Source: Ascidia mentula
Taxonomy: Eukaryota > Chordata > Ascidiacea > Phlebobranchia > Ascidiidae
Assembly (NCBI GenBank): GCA_947561715.1
Contig: OX387203.1
Location: 558,001 to 622,000 of the forward strand
DNA length: 64,000 nt
Direction of reading: 5' to 3'
In this document: in pieces, positions 12,278-23,306 of the stretch
Layout: each line of letters opens with the position of its first letter
Numbering within the stretch: position 1 is the stretch's first letter
The notes under the pieces: generated by a model
The model's database searches: none
What the model was told of the DNA's origin: nothing
Seen by the model: the letters and a program-made list of their open reading frames with translations, nothing else
Made by a program: the position numbers and the translations under genes

Positions 12278-14149
12278 ATGGATGACGAACTCCAGTTATG
12301 CGAAGAACTAAGACGTGTTTGTGTAGAAGGCGTAGAAAGAGAACTAAATGAAAGTGCCAAATGTTTACACAAGCTTGGATTAATCTACTTTAAAAACAGG
12401 CCTGATAAAATCTCACTGATACAGAGTGCTGTTTTGTTAAATGCAGCCCGAATAAGGAAACCAGATAACATCTTGGAGGTTAAAAGTAACATCCATAAAC
12501 TTTGCTCTTGTGTTCTGGAACTTGCTGGCGCAAATAATAAGCAGGCAGATTTAGTTTTGCAAGCTGAAAAACTATCAAAGAAAGTACTTGCATTGAGAAG
12601 TGAAGTATCTGAAATCCTCAATAAGATTCCAATGGTTGAAAAACAACTGTCTGTAGACGAAGATTCGAAAGCAAAACTAGATCATGTTGACAAAATTGAG
12701 AAGTTACAAATTCGTATTACAACGCAGTACACCCTGATGATGAGCGACCTTATGATGTATTGTGTTGAAACAATGGGTAAACCACCTTGCAAGTTTGCTC
12801 TGGTTGGAATGGGATCCATGGTACGCAAAGAAATTACACCATTCTCTGATTTTGAAAACATTATTGTCTTAGAAGATGGGGTTGAATGTGATCCAGATGA
12901 TTATGAGAACATTCTTGAGTACTTTAGATGGATTGCTGTCATATTTCAACTGATTATTGTGAACTTGGGTGAGACGATTGTACCCTGCATGAATCTGCCG
13001 TACTTAAACAACTTCATGGATAGCAATTACAATTGGTTTTATGATGCGTTCACTCCAAGAGGAATAAGTTTTGATGGCCAAGTTCCATTTGCTTGCAAAT
13101 CTCCTCTTGGCAGACCTCCCACTGATAAGAAACCATGGAAGGCGGAGTTGATTAAACCAGTAAGCGAAATGCTTGAATATCTTCAGTCAGATGTTGATTT
13201 GAAGAATGGATACCACCTGGCTGACATGTTGATGAAAACGTGTTATGTTGCTGGTGATGAAGGTGTATATGAAAAGTTTAATGATGGGGCAGAGGAATAC
13301 ATGCAGGATCCAGCAGAAATGAGTCAAGAAATGCTGGAGAAGTATAACAATGGCCTTACAAGGCAAAGCTTTTTCAAACAACTCAATGAAGATTTGGAAA
13401 ACTTCAGCACAATGCAAAAATCTGGGAAGCAATCAAAAAGAATGATCAACATAAAGCGGAAGATCTATCGTCCTGCAACATTGTTTTTGGCTGCTTTAAG
13501 CAGACACCATAAAGTCAAATCTAAGTCTTCTTTTGATCAAGTGAGAGAACTGAAAAACCTCGAGGCAATATCTAAAGAAATGTGTAATGACATATTATTT
13601 GCTGTTGCTATTGCTTGTGAGGTCAGGTTGAAAGTTTACTTTCAAAACAATGGGCAAAGAGATGATTTTGAACAAAAAATTGTTGAAAAAGAAGATGGAG
13701 TAAGACTGACTAGTTTTGAAATTATGGTTGGTCAAGAAAGCTACATTTCGTTCGCAAAGATTGTGATTCGACTGCAACGTGTAGTAATGACCAAAGTGCA
13801 GTATGTCACCAATATTAGAGAAAGAATTTTAAATCCTTTTATGTTGTCGTTCTGGTTTGCTGATATTTCAGATGACTACAAAGCTCACACTGCTTTCATA
13901 TCAATATACAACAGCCTATCAGAGAAACACAAACAAGCGTTCAAGTTTCTGACGCATGGGTATGCAGGTCTATTTAGCATTGACGCCCAAAATATAACTC
14001 CTTCATATTTGTCTTTTATTCCACTGGCTAAAGAAAATGCTTACTCAGAAAACCATTACTTCACCGAACCCCATGTGCTCCAAGAACTGTCAGCTTACAC
14101 ACCCGAGGAACCCGAGATTTGTGAACTTGAGGATTCAGTGGTGTTTTAA
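12278..14149 (+). CDS. Intronless DUF294/GlnD-like nucleotidyltransferase-fold protein, copy 1
   Basis: One uninterrupted exon codes 623 residues. The N-terminal third is helical (a TPR-like stretch near residues 25-65, then charged coiled-coil-like sequence to about 145). Residues 177-193 match the nucleotidyltransferase signature: GMGS (177-180), then SDFE (190-193). This is the hG[G/S]...Dh[D/E]h layout of GlnD and DUF294 proteins. Residues about 390-465 (YRPATLFLAALSR..., then EVRLKVYFQNNGQ) resemble the helical domain that follows the catalytic domain in DUF294 proteins. It probably transfers a nucleotide to a protein or small molecule; substrate and third metal-binding acid are not identified. 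A tandem paralogue lies 1.3 kb downstream in the same direction. AATAAA at 14148-14153 overlaps the stop codon. It is not a close match to OAS, cGAS or DZF proteins that I can recognise. Fold assignment is fairly sure, function unknown. Confidence 0.75.
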   Translation: MDDELQLCEELRRVCVEGVERELNESAKCLHKLGLIYFKNRPDKISLIQSAVLLNAARIRKPDNILEVKSNIHKLCSCVLELAGANNKQADLVLQAEKLSKKVLALRSEVSEILNKIPMVEKQLSVDEDSKAKLDHVDKIEKLQIRITTQYTLMMSDLMMYCVETMGKPPCKFALVGMGSMVRKEITPFSDFENIIVLEDGVECDPDDYENILEYFRWIAVIFQLIIVNLGETIVPCMNLPYLNNFMDSNYNWFYDAFTPRGISFDGQVPFACKSPLGRPPTDKKPWKAELIKPVSEMLEYLQSDVDLKNGYHLADMLMKTCYVAGDEGVYEKFNDGAEEYMQDPAEMSQEMLEKYNNGLTRQSFFKQLNEDLENFSTMQKSGKQSKRMINIKRKIYRPATLFLAALSRHHKVKSKSSFDQVRELKNLEAISKEMCNDILFAVAIACEVRLKVYFQNNGQRDDFEQKIVEKEDGVRLTSFEIMVGQESYISFAKIVIRLQRVVMTKVQYVTNIRERILNPFMLSFWFADISDDYKAHTAFISIYNSLSEKHKQAFKFLTHGYAGLFSIDAQNITPSYLSFIPLAKENAYSENHYFTEPHVLQELSAYTPEEPEICELEDSVVF

Positions 14150-14164
14150 TAAATGAATAAGAAG

Positions 14165-14365
14165 CTGAGAATAAAAGGACTGGCCCATACTGTTGTTAAC
14201 ATTGTCATGTTTGAAAAAACCTTCCAGCAAGAACTTATGCCATCATCAGTTTAAATGCCGCTGTTGGTGTAGTTTCTGCATCATTATATGGAGCTGATCT
14301 GACCGACGTCACAGATTAAACATGACAATGTTAACAAAAGTATGGGCCAGTCTTTTTATTCTCAG
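14165..14365. repeat. Fold-back element: 48-bp arms, 46 of 48 complementary
   Basis: The left arm (14165-14212) and right arm (14318-14365) are inverted copies with two mismatches, separated by 105 bp. The arm core includes GACTGGCCCATACT. This is either a tiny MITE or a hairpin just downstream of nucleotidyltransferase copy 1. The poly(A) signal overlapping that gene's stop codon suggests most of the hairpin lies outside the mature mRNA unless a distal site is used. Confidence 0.85.
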
Positions 14366-15428
14366 AATTATGAGCACATCTGTGAGTAGTGTTCCAAATG
14401 ATAAGCTACTTTCACAAATCATGCAAGTCATACTTGTTGTTGACATTACCAGTTTATGTTTTTTCTTGTGTGGGATATGTATACTTTGCACAACATACGC
14501 AAACTTGTTCGTCTGCTTTTTTAAAATTATGTTGTATTTACCTGAATATTCGTCTGACACTAAGTTTTTTGTATGACTAGTTAGTGTCTGAATTTGCCTT
14601 CCTGGCTTCTTTGTTTGCATTTTTTTTAACAATTTTAATTTAAATTTTATTTTCTGTCACTCGAAAACCTGAAGATGTTTGAAAGTCATTGATGATGTTT
14701 TTATTGAATGTTTTTTAATCCCTCTTGGAGAAAAGTGGTTTAATTAAGGCTGGAACAGAGCTGACCCTAAAAGTGGTTTAATTAAGGCTTGAACAGAGCT
14801 GAACCTAATCAAAAAATGGCCAAAAATTAACTCAAATTGATGAATTATAATAATGATAAAAACTTTGCAATTGTGCTTTTCTAATCTAAAATTTGTTAAA
14901 TAACTTTTCAATGCACAAGAATAGGTGTGTCACTTTAATGTAGATATGCACAAAAGAATCTGTACCTATCAGCGTAAATGTTTTTGTCGTTTACACTGCA
15001 AAAATATGTGATAAAGTCAACCAATGTTTTTGATTTAAGATTTTTTGTTGTACTAAATAGTTAGTGCCTACTTGCATTGTGTGTTTTTCAATTAAATCGT
15101 CATTTACGGGGTTTAATGTTTGCCTGAAATATTTACTGTTCAGCCTAAGTTGGCTATGGTTAAAGTTTAACATGACTTTCTTTTGCTGTGGTCACAAGAT
15201 TAGTTGTTTGCACAGGTCGTAAGGTGTGCTGCTTGTATTGTGTTTGACATTACATGGAGTTTTGCAACATGCAAGACTTTAGTTCAGTCTTTAGTGTAAT
15301 TTATGTTCTTAATGCTTGACTTAGCACAAGGAAACCAATACAAATTCCATTAATTCTTGTCTACCTGTTCAGTTAAATGAATTTTTTTTCTCTTTGTGAT
15401 ATTTTATAGTTTATTGTAAGCAACGAAA
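14366..15428. other. Spacer between the two nucleotidyltransferase genes
   Basis: AT-rich, with no supported gene. Two near-identical stretches around 14730-14810 repeat AGTGGTTTAATTAAGGCT as a local direct duplication. The start of copy 2 shares the context CAACGAAAATG with copy 1. Confidence 0.5.
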
Positions 15429-17333
15429 ATGAGCGAAGAGAAAAGGTTGTGTGATAGTCTGAGAGAAGAGAAAAGGTTGTGTGATGATCTGAGGAGATTT
15501 TGTGACCGTGGTGTTGAGAAAGATCGAAGTAACTCTGCACGGATTTTCCACAAGCTCGGGTTGATAAATAGAAAAAGGAGCCCTGAAAAAGTTGCATTGA
15601 TTCAAAGTGCTGTGTTGTTAAATGCGGCAATAGTAAGGAAGCCAGGAAATATCAGGGAAGTTACAAGTGACCTTCAAGAGCTGTGCTGCCATGTGCTTGA
15701 CCTTGCCAGAGCCGAAGATACAAGATCTGACTTGGTTAAGATATCCAGGTCGTTGCAACAAAAAGTTTTGCAATTTAGAATTAGCACCAATCACAATGTA
15801 AACCGACTCACTGCTCCACCTATAACATCACACGGGGAATTTTCACACTTCAAGGTACAAAGAGCAGGGGATGTTGAAAGATTGCAGAACGGCATTGCAG
15901 AAGAATTCACTGCACTTATGAAGGAAATAATGGGATACTGCATTAGAATAAAAGGACCAGCTCCGTGTAGATATGCACTGGTTGGAATGGGATCACTTGC
16001 AAGAAGAGAAGTAACTCCTTACTCTGATTTTGAAAACATCATTGTCTTGCAAGATGGAATACAACACCGTCCAAATTACAAAGGAATCCTGGAGTACTTT
16101 AGATGGATTGCTGTCATATTTCAACTGATTATTGTGAACTTTGGGGAAACCATCATACCCTGCATGAATCTGCCGTACTTAAACAACTTCATGGATAGGG
16201 AAAAAAATTGGTTTTATGATGCGTTCACTCCAAGAGGAATAAGTTTTGATGGCCAAGTTCCATATGCGTGCAAATCTCCTCTTGGCAGACCTTCGACTGA
16301 AAGAAGGCCATGGAAAGTTGAATTAATTAAACCAGTAAGCGAAATGCTTGAATATCTTCAGTCAGATGTTGATTTGAAGAATGGATACCACCTGGCTGAT
16401 ATGTTGATGAAAACATGTTATGTTGCTGGTGATAAAAGGATCTACGATGAGTTTGATCATGGAACTGTGTATTACATGACACAACCTACTAAACTAGACA
16501 AAGGATTGCTGAAGAAATACAACCCCGACCTCACACTCTTCACCGACAATCCTACATTCCACAACCAACTATTTGAGGATATTGATAGATTCAGTGCATT
16601 ACAAATTGCTTCTGACCAACAACCCAGAGGGGAAATCAATGTGAAACGCACAGTTTACCGACCAGCTACGCTGTTCCTCGCCGCCCTTAGCAGGTTTAAC
16701 AAAATAAAATCCAAATCCTCTTTCAATCAAGTAAGAGAGCTTACAAGAAAGGGAATGATTTCTGATTCAATGTGTGGAGATTTGCTCTTTGTTCTTGCTA
16801 TTGCTTGTGAAGTAAGGCTGAAGGTATACTTTCAGAACAAAGGACAAAAAGACACCCTGGTGCAATACAGTGAAATGACACAAGGCTCGTGGGTTTCAAC
16901 ATTGGAAAAAATGGTTGGCGTTCAAAGCTACCTCACATTTGCAAAGGTTGTCACGCGAATTGAGAGAATAGTGATAAGTGACCTACAATACCAATCCTAT
17001 CCTCACGAGAGGATTTTAGCACCATTTATGTTAGCTTTCAGGTTCTTGGATTTGAACGATATCGCCAAGGCAGACTTGACATTTGCGTCAATATACAACA
17101 ACCTTACAGATGGGCACAAACGTGCCTATGCTTTGTTGACTGGAGGTGTGGGAGACCAGATGTCTGCTCCAATGCAAACAGGTTCTGCAATGGTTGCTTA
17201 TCAGCTGATGAAAGGAAAAGGTCCAAGGCATCATCATAGCCAGGCTGATAGAAATGATCTTATTGGAATGACTCGATACACTGCTGATGAACCGCAGATA
17301 CAAATGCTTGAAGATACCATCCGATTTACTTAA
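15429..17333 (+). CDS. Intronless DUF294/GlnD-like nucleotidyltransferase-fold protein, copy 2
   Basis: A single exon codes 634 residues, a tandem paralogue of the gene at 12278. The same layout is present: helical N-terminus with TPR-like HKLGLINRKRSPEKVALIQS, nucleotidyltransferase signature GMGSLARREVTPYSDFE at residues 186-202, and a DUF294-like C-terminal helical region (YRPATLFLAALSRFNKIKSK). The GS and D-x-E positions expected for activity are intact. The extreme N-terminus carries an internal duplication: EEKRLCDSLR followed by EEKRLCDDLR. Nucleotides 16092-16433 are nearly identical to 12917-13258 of copy 1, while flanking coding sequence has drifted. It converges on CPT2, 0.7 kb away. 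Function is unknown; post-translational or small-molecule nucleotidylation is an inference from the fold. Confidence 0.75.
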   Translation: MSEEKRLCDSLREEKRLCDDLRRFCDRGVEKDRSNSARIFHKLGLINRKRSPEKVALIQSAVLLNAAIVRKPGNIREVTSDLQELCCHVLDLARAEDTRSDLVKISRSLQQKVLQFRISTNHNVNRLTAPPITSHGEFSHFKVQRAGDVERLQNGIAEEFTALMKEIMGYCIRIKGPAPCRYALVGMGSLARREVTPYSDFENIIVLQDGIQHRPNYKGILEYFRWIAVIFQLIIVNFGETIIPCMNLPYLNNFMDREKNWFYDAFTPRGISFDGQVPYACKSPLGRPSTERRPWKVELIKPVSEMLEYLQSDVDLKNGYHLADMLMKTCYVAGDKRIYDEFDHGTVYYMTQPTKLDKGLLKKYNPDLTLFTDNPTFHNQLFEDIDRFSALQIASDQQPRGEINVKRTVYRPATLFLAALSRFNKIKSKSSFNQVRELTRKGMISDSMCGDLLFVLAIACEVRLKVYFQNKGQKDTLVQYSEMTQGSWVSTLEKMVGVQSYLTFAKVVTRIERIVISDLQYQSYPHERILAPFMLAFRFLDLNDIAKADLTFASIYNNLTDGHKRAYALLTGGVGDQMSAPMQTGSAMVAYQLMKGKGPRHHHSQADRNDLIGMTRYTADEPQIQMLEDTIRFT

Positions 17334-18046
17334 AACAATCTTCCTGTTGTACAAAGGCAATTGACATAAAATAATTTTATTGTAACAAAGTCTTCCCTAA
17401 TTTTATCATCAGTAATGTAACGGCAACCATTTGTTGCAAAGTACCAAATGGACAATTTGTGCTCGGAGACAAAAACAGTTGTTGTTCATGTGGAAAGGTA
17501 TTTGTTTGGAAACAAGAAAACTTACATCTCACTTCTACAAACCGGAATGTAATCATGTACATTAACATCCAGTCAACAACTAATTCAAAACTTGTGCAAA
17601 TTAATTGTGACATGTAATGATTTTAGTTGGCTTATATATTTTCTTCCAGAGTGTATTATATATTTTTGTTGTTCATAGCATCCATGTTACAATATGTGTC
17701 CAGTGCAACACAACATCATAATTTCTGCAAATTGTCTTTTTGTTGTTTGTTGCTGCCGGGTTACTTTGTAAGATTGTTACAGCAAAGCATGTAAATCCTT
17801 TTTCAATGTAACTAGTCGATGTACATGTTGAGCTTTACGGAATCATTTGAGTATCATACAAATTACCAAATATTGCAATGCTTTTTTTGTTTGTTACGAC
17901 CAATGCAAAAGCAATTGACAAAAGAAGAATCAAAATAACAATCGCATACATAGATGATTTAGAACATTTCTTTTGCAATGTTACAACAGTGCTCAACAGA
18001 AACCTTTGAATTATGAAACTATTTAGGAATAATAAACTACAGTAAA
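17334..18046. other. Convergent 3' region between nucleotidyltransferase copy 2 and CPT2
   Basis: AT-rich, with no supported gene. A minus-strand AATAAA (TTTATT on the plus strand, near 17376) could end a long CPT2 transcript. A minus frame at 17835-18050 contains a hydrophobic stretch, but it lies directly 3' of the CPT2 stop codon and is best read as 3' UTR. Confidence 0.4.
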
Positions 18047-21000
18047 TCACTTTTCACTTCCATTTCCTTCTAGCACTGTGTAGATATCTTGTAGGGAACT
18101 TTCGATTGCGTCCACCAAACCTTTCACATCGCGGTTGTCATAACTTGTAATGTTGCACCCGACCATATGATCACGAACTCCGTAACCAACACCAAAACCA
18201 TCGGGAACCACTGGAGCGAAACCACCCATAGTCACAGCATGGCTTGCAAGGGTAGATGTTGAAAGGACAATGTGGTTCATTGTGATGTAAGAATTGTCTT
18301 TAAATATTGGTGGCGTTGGAGTTTCAAGGATTTTTTCAGCCGTGTGCTTGAGACCAAACATATGCCTGTCGAAACCTTGACCTGTGAACACAAGCATGGT
18401 TCTTACAACTTGTCCTTTAAAAAAAATTGCATGAGGATCAGGGTGGTCCTCTTAAACAACAAGTGCAGCGATCCAACTTTACTAAAATGCAACAAATTAA
18501 TTCTATGAAGAAATGCTAATGTGTAGTTTTTCAATTTAACAATGAACTTTGCATTAATGTTTCCATGGCAACAAGATAAACACAGGCTTCTTCACTAACC
18601 CATTGCTGCGTCTTTGGTCAGTTCGTTATGTTTGCCACAACTTTTTCGTATGAGTTTCTCCACTTTAGATCGGTAATCACTGTCGTTAGACAGCTTGTTG
18701 TTTACTGATGACGCTGATCCTACAAAAACATGAATTTGTATTATATTCCTATCAAAAAATTTAATAGATCAACCCCTTTTTGCAGTCCTATGTATAGAAA
18801 ATGTCTTATATGATATTGTTGGCAGTTATGTGGAAACTTTTAAATATGCAGTGATGATATTTATTTTGCTGCTACACAAATGCTATAAATTTCAAAAAGC
18901 AATGGTTTTCTAATACATAACATACATTCAATTCACATGAAAGTGTTGACTTACATTATGTGTATCATGTTAGTCTGATGGTTTTAATGTACAGGTTTTT
19001 GTTGGAACTTACCTTGTGCAATTGCTCTAGCAGCTTCTTGAGCTTCCAGTGTACATGATCTTATAGTTTCGGTTCTCCCGTGTTTGAAAGCAGAAGTACT
19101 GCAAGATTCATAAGTAGCAGCAGGATGACCGCACAACTTGTAATGACCGACCTATGCACAAACAACTGAAACATGTAACATTGTTTGGCATTTCTGTTTC
19201 ACTTATTCGCACAAAGCATAAAAAATAGGAAAAATAAACACAGTTGCTTGACCTTGAGGCACATTTCTGTTTCAAGATACATTTTGGGAAAGTAATAATT
19301 AATATTCAAATTATGATAAATCTGTTCCATGCAAACCCACTTGTATAGCAAGTTGCATGATGCCGTCGGGTGAGACTTTCTTCTTCTTTAAGTAATCCTT
19401 GTTCATGTTTGGAAAGTCGCAAGCAGCAACTCTCAGTCGGCCGATGTCTTCTTTGTATCGACTCCGGGCATCGCTTGAAAGTTAAAAATAAGTTTAGACT
19501 GCTTGCAACCAATCTCAAGGGATTATTGTTTTACTGGCATCGCCACGTTTTCCCAATAAGTCCGAGCAAGAAATGAGAAACCCTGGACAATTAACGGGAA
19601 GTACATGTGTTTGCATATAATGTAATTATATCTATGACATCTGACTCAGATATCAGACATATTTCCATCCATCAACTATTTCCCTAAAAAGGCAAATATG
19701 CGTGACCTTAAAATGCAACTTTGTCATGAAGTTTTTTTGTGTGCCACAAGATGATAAACGTGGAGAACCACTGATCTTTACCAGCAACAACGAGACTGTC
19801 AAGGTATATTAGTGCTTCAAACCTAATTGCTTGCTTTGCAGTCTCGTCAAGATTAAACTTGATCCGATTTACATGATTACTGATGAAAGTGTTGTCGCCA
19901 TCTTCATCGTTGCTTATCGCTGGTTTCAATGTTGAATCGTCAAATACTTCGTTAAAGAACCTCATCACAGCAACTCCTGCATTCACAGCAACATACATGT
20001 TAGTGTGTTTTTGATCTCTGACGAGATATTTTTCTTGTAGTTCAGGCATAAAAAATGATCTGTTCTTATTAACACCCAGTGGTGGGATTCAAATATTTTG
20101 GCATAGTAACCATGGACTAAAATACGTCTGAAGTGAAACATAGGCTTACACATATGCTTGTTGTAGGTTTGACAGTTAACATCCATAGATATAGACTAAA
20201 TAGAGAACCTAAACGCAGTGGTGGGATTAAGCCAGTTGAAACCGGTTCATGCGATCCAGTTCTTGAAACTGAATAACCCATATAAAAAGGTTTTACACCA
20301 GGCACTATATATTCCCGCAGTTGCTATTCTTATCACTGGTATTGTATCGAAATCACAAGTTAAACTGGCATCACAGCCAAGCTGAATCAGATCGACTGCA
20401 ATGTCTTAGCTGTGAAGCAAGTAAACCTTGCAATATATTGGATGTACAAACATTAAACTTACCATCTCCCCAAGCATGTTCGAAGTTTAACCCAACTTCA
20501 CCGTTGGCCGACACAATCAAGGAAAAGCTCTTGTCAAACCACCGGGAGGCGCCATCACCATGAAGAAAAGTGTCAACCATTTTTGTCGGGTTATCGGGCA
20601 CATTTGTATCATCAAGAACTAGACAGAAAATCGATGAATCGATGTTGGCCAGGGCTGTCATATTTTTGGTGTCAAGCAAATGTTTTCTGCAGGAACATGC
20701 ATGTTTTAGAGGTCAAACAAGGGCAGTAACTTCACTGCTTCAAACTTATTTTTTCTAAATCATACCCTGATAACCACACAAACCTGTAACTGTTCAAACA
20801 ACAAAGACTTGTTCATTAATTGTAGGAGGGAATGTGTTAAAGCAACAAAAATTTTGTGAGCCGCAATGAAAAATTTTTTCAGATAAATCTGCTGGCATAA
20901 TTAAGAGACTTAAATCACATTGTAAGATGGTACCTGGCCCTTGCCCATGTATTTCTATCAGTTGTTGTCAAATAAGCCACAGAATTGTCGTCATGCGGAG

Positions 21001-22911
21001 TTTTGTCATCAAGGATGCTTTGGATCGAAGCTTTAATCTGACTCGGGTGGAGAATTCTTCCATTCAAACTCATCACTTGAACTTTGTAAAAGTGACCGTT
21101 TCGAATGACAAGAATATGTCTAAAAGAAAACTTTGTTTGCAAACATAAGCATTTGTTACAAAAGAACAAGACAACAAAAGGCTGTTTTTAGCGAAACATA
21201 TTTTTACAAAAAACAAAGCGCATTTGGACACAAGGTCTCGGTAATTTTTAAGTTTTCATGTTGTTTTACACACAGCAAGTTAGAAAAATGTTGATTTCAG
21301 GAAAATAAACCTGAAGCTAAGGGGTACAATATTCACATAATCTAAGTTGTCATGGCAACACACCTTCTACTTACTTACAATGGTTGCGTATTCACAGGCA
21401 ACATTCGGTGATGGCTGTTAGTTAAAATAACAAACATTTTGTTGCAGTTTCAAACCTGGACCCTGGGTAGACTCTGAGTTCGTCTTTGTCTTGAAGTGGG
21501 ATCCGTGTTGAATTCAGGAGGTTTTTAAACTGGCTCATATCGAGTGGATAAGCTCCGTTCATCATCATGGGTATGTATCTCAACTTTAATGTATTTGGCA
21601 AATATCTGCAATAATACTGGTGGTTGTGGTTGGACTGAAGCTTAAAACATAAGTTTTGACAGCAAGAGCATTCAATAATATTTCCTAAACTAAACCAATT
21701 GTAGCCAAACATGTGCCCAAGTTAACCATAATCCACAAACATACAGCAGCGAACACATCCTACATCAGCATTTTAGTTTTTAGACACAAAGATCTAGTTT
21801 AAAATACACTTACTTTACTAGAGTTTGCATAGATGCAGACTTTGCAGTGTCTTTCATGTAAAACACTTCTGGTGAAAGGATTTCCGCATTCAATGTGTTT
21901 TGAAACCGAACGGCTGAGACAATTATGTTTGTGCAGCGTGTAGCCTATGATGTATATACTGATTATTTCTGCTCAAATAACTCCTTAAAAATTGGAAAAT
22001 TACTTCAATCATTCTTTTTACTACTGTTGAAAACATAAAAAATTTTGCACAAGATGCAACTTACTGGGTCATTCATGGCTTCATTTGGATCTCGTTTGTA
22101 AACCAGAAATGGATTATAGTTGAGCGGTAGAGGCAATCTACTTTCCAAATACATGTCAAACCACGGTTTACAAATATAACTGGTTTGTGGATTGGCTGCA
22201 TTCATAGCAACAAGATGTTTGTGCAATTCTGCATGAAACATACGCATTGAATTAATTGGTGTATATTGTATGGACTTACACTTGGACAAAATTACCTGGT
22301 CCATCGTTTTGCATGAATGAACGCACTGCCCTCTCAGTGTCATTGATTGAATGAGCGTTGACATTGGGGTGACCTTCCAAAGCTCTTAGTGATGTCAGAT
22401 ATTTTTGTAAAGTGTCTTCAAGCTTTGGAATGGGTAGTCTAAAGTATGGATCAAGTTGAATTGGGAAGTCAAAATGTAAAACAAAATTAATTTGAGTTTA
22501 TTGCAGACCTTCTTATTGAGAAACAATTGCTTTCAAAATGAATTAGTTTTATGTAATTTTAATGCTGACAAAGTAGTCGTTGATAAAGCATCAATATCAT
22601 CAAACAGTCTTATCCGCAACAAAAAATACTAATATAATTTTTTAACAAGTTCCGCAAAACAAATTTAGGGCATTTCTTGGTTATTTTACATTTCGTAGAA
22701 CTAAATATTGTTACCTGGGAAGGCATTTCTGAAAATGATAAGTTGGCAAACGGCTGTCGTGCAATACTTCAAGTGCTGATGAATATCTTTTTGCTGATCT
22801 GCATAATGCCCTGCACACCTATACATAATACACATGTATTGGTATTGTCTACATTGCGAAGGCAAGTCCCACCTTTAAGTTTAAAACAGCATTTCGAAGT
22901 TGCAAGACCAT
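18047..22911 (-). CDS. CPT2: Carnitine O-palmitoyltransferase 2, mitochondrial
   Basis: Thirteen minus-strand exons: 22911-22873, 22818-22715, 22438-22296, 22228-22065, 21944-21814, 21605-21456, 21119-20934, 20686-20463, 19976-19823, 19473-19341, 19151-19013, 18719-18600, 18381-18047. All are GT-AG and in phase, totalling 2022 nt (673 residues; human CPT2 has 658). The protein starts MVLQLRNAVLNLK, an amphipathic Arg-rich presequence. It carries LPIPKLEDTL, AYPLDMSQF, LHGDGASRWFDKSFSL, the catalytic histidine in NFEHAWGDG (about residue 375), TYESCSTSAFKHGRTETIR, and the C-terminal LSTSTLASHAVTMGGFAPVV and GFGVGYGV. CPT2 acts on the inner mitochondrial membrane, converting acylcarnitine and CoA to acyl-CoA for beta-oxidation. 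The C-terminal ending (LEGNGSEK) and presequence favour CPT2 over CRAT, CROT or CPT1. TMEM60 lies 0.4 kb upstream on the same strand. Confidence 0.96.
20080..20300. repeat. Dispersed-repeat fragments inside CPT2 intron 8
   Basis: The motif CAGTGGTGGGATT occurs twice in the same orientation, near 20077 and 20217, followed by GTTGAAACCGGTTC. Paired copies in an intron look like ends of a short interspersed element. The class is not identified. Confidence 0.35.
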
Positions 22912-23306
22912 GATTGGTTGTACTTGGAATATCCAAAATATAGTACACCAATGTTTCTCTGTTATCAGCCAGTATTTACAACATAAATCAAAATTTTAAA
23001 CCTAATTTAACAAAAAGCTGCTTTACAATGAAAAACAATTAACTAACTTTTTGTAAAGTAGATTATTGTGTTTATGATATTAGCAATTTACATCCAAAAA
23101 AGAAATTACAATCGATTAAGGAAAACATAACAACTAAACAAAACGGAATATTCCATCAGAGTTCAAACGCGTTTTCAATAAATCTTAACCATTTAAAAGT
23201 TTGTCATTCACTGCTGTCTCTCTCTGTCTTCACTCGGACAATCACAGTATCAGCATCCAACATTTATTCCATCAGTTCCATCTCACACTCTTTGGGATAA
23301 GACATA

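Noticed and set aside
12385..13777. Minus-strand frames opposite the first nucleotidyltransferase
   Set aside because: They are shadows of the conserved plus-strand coding sequence.
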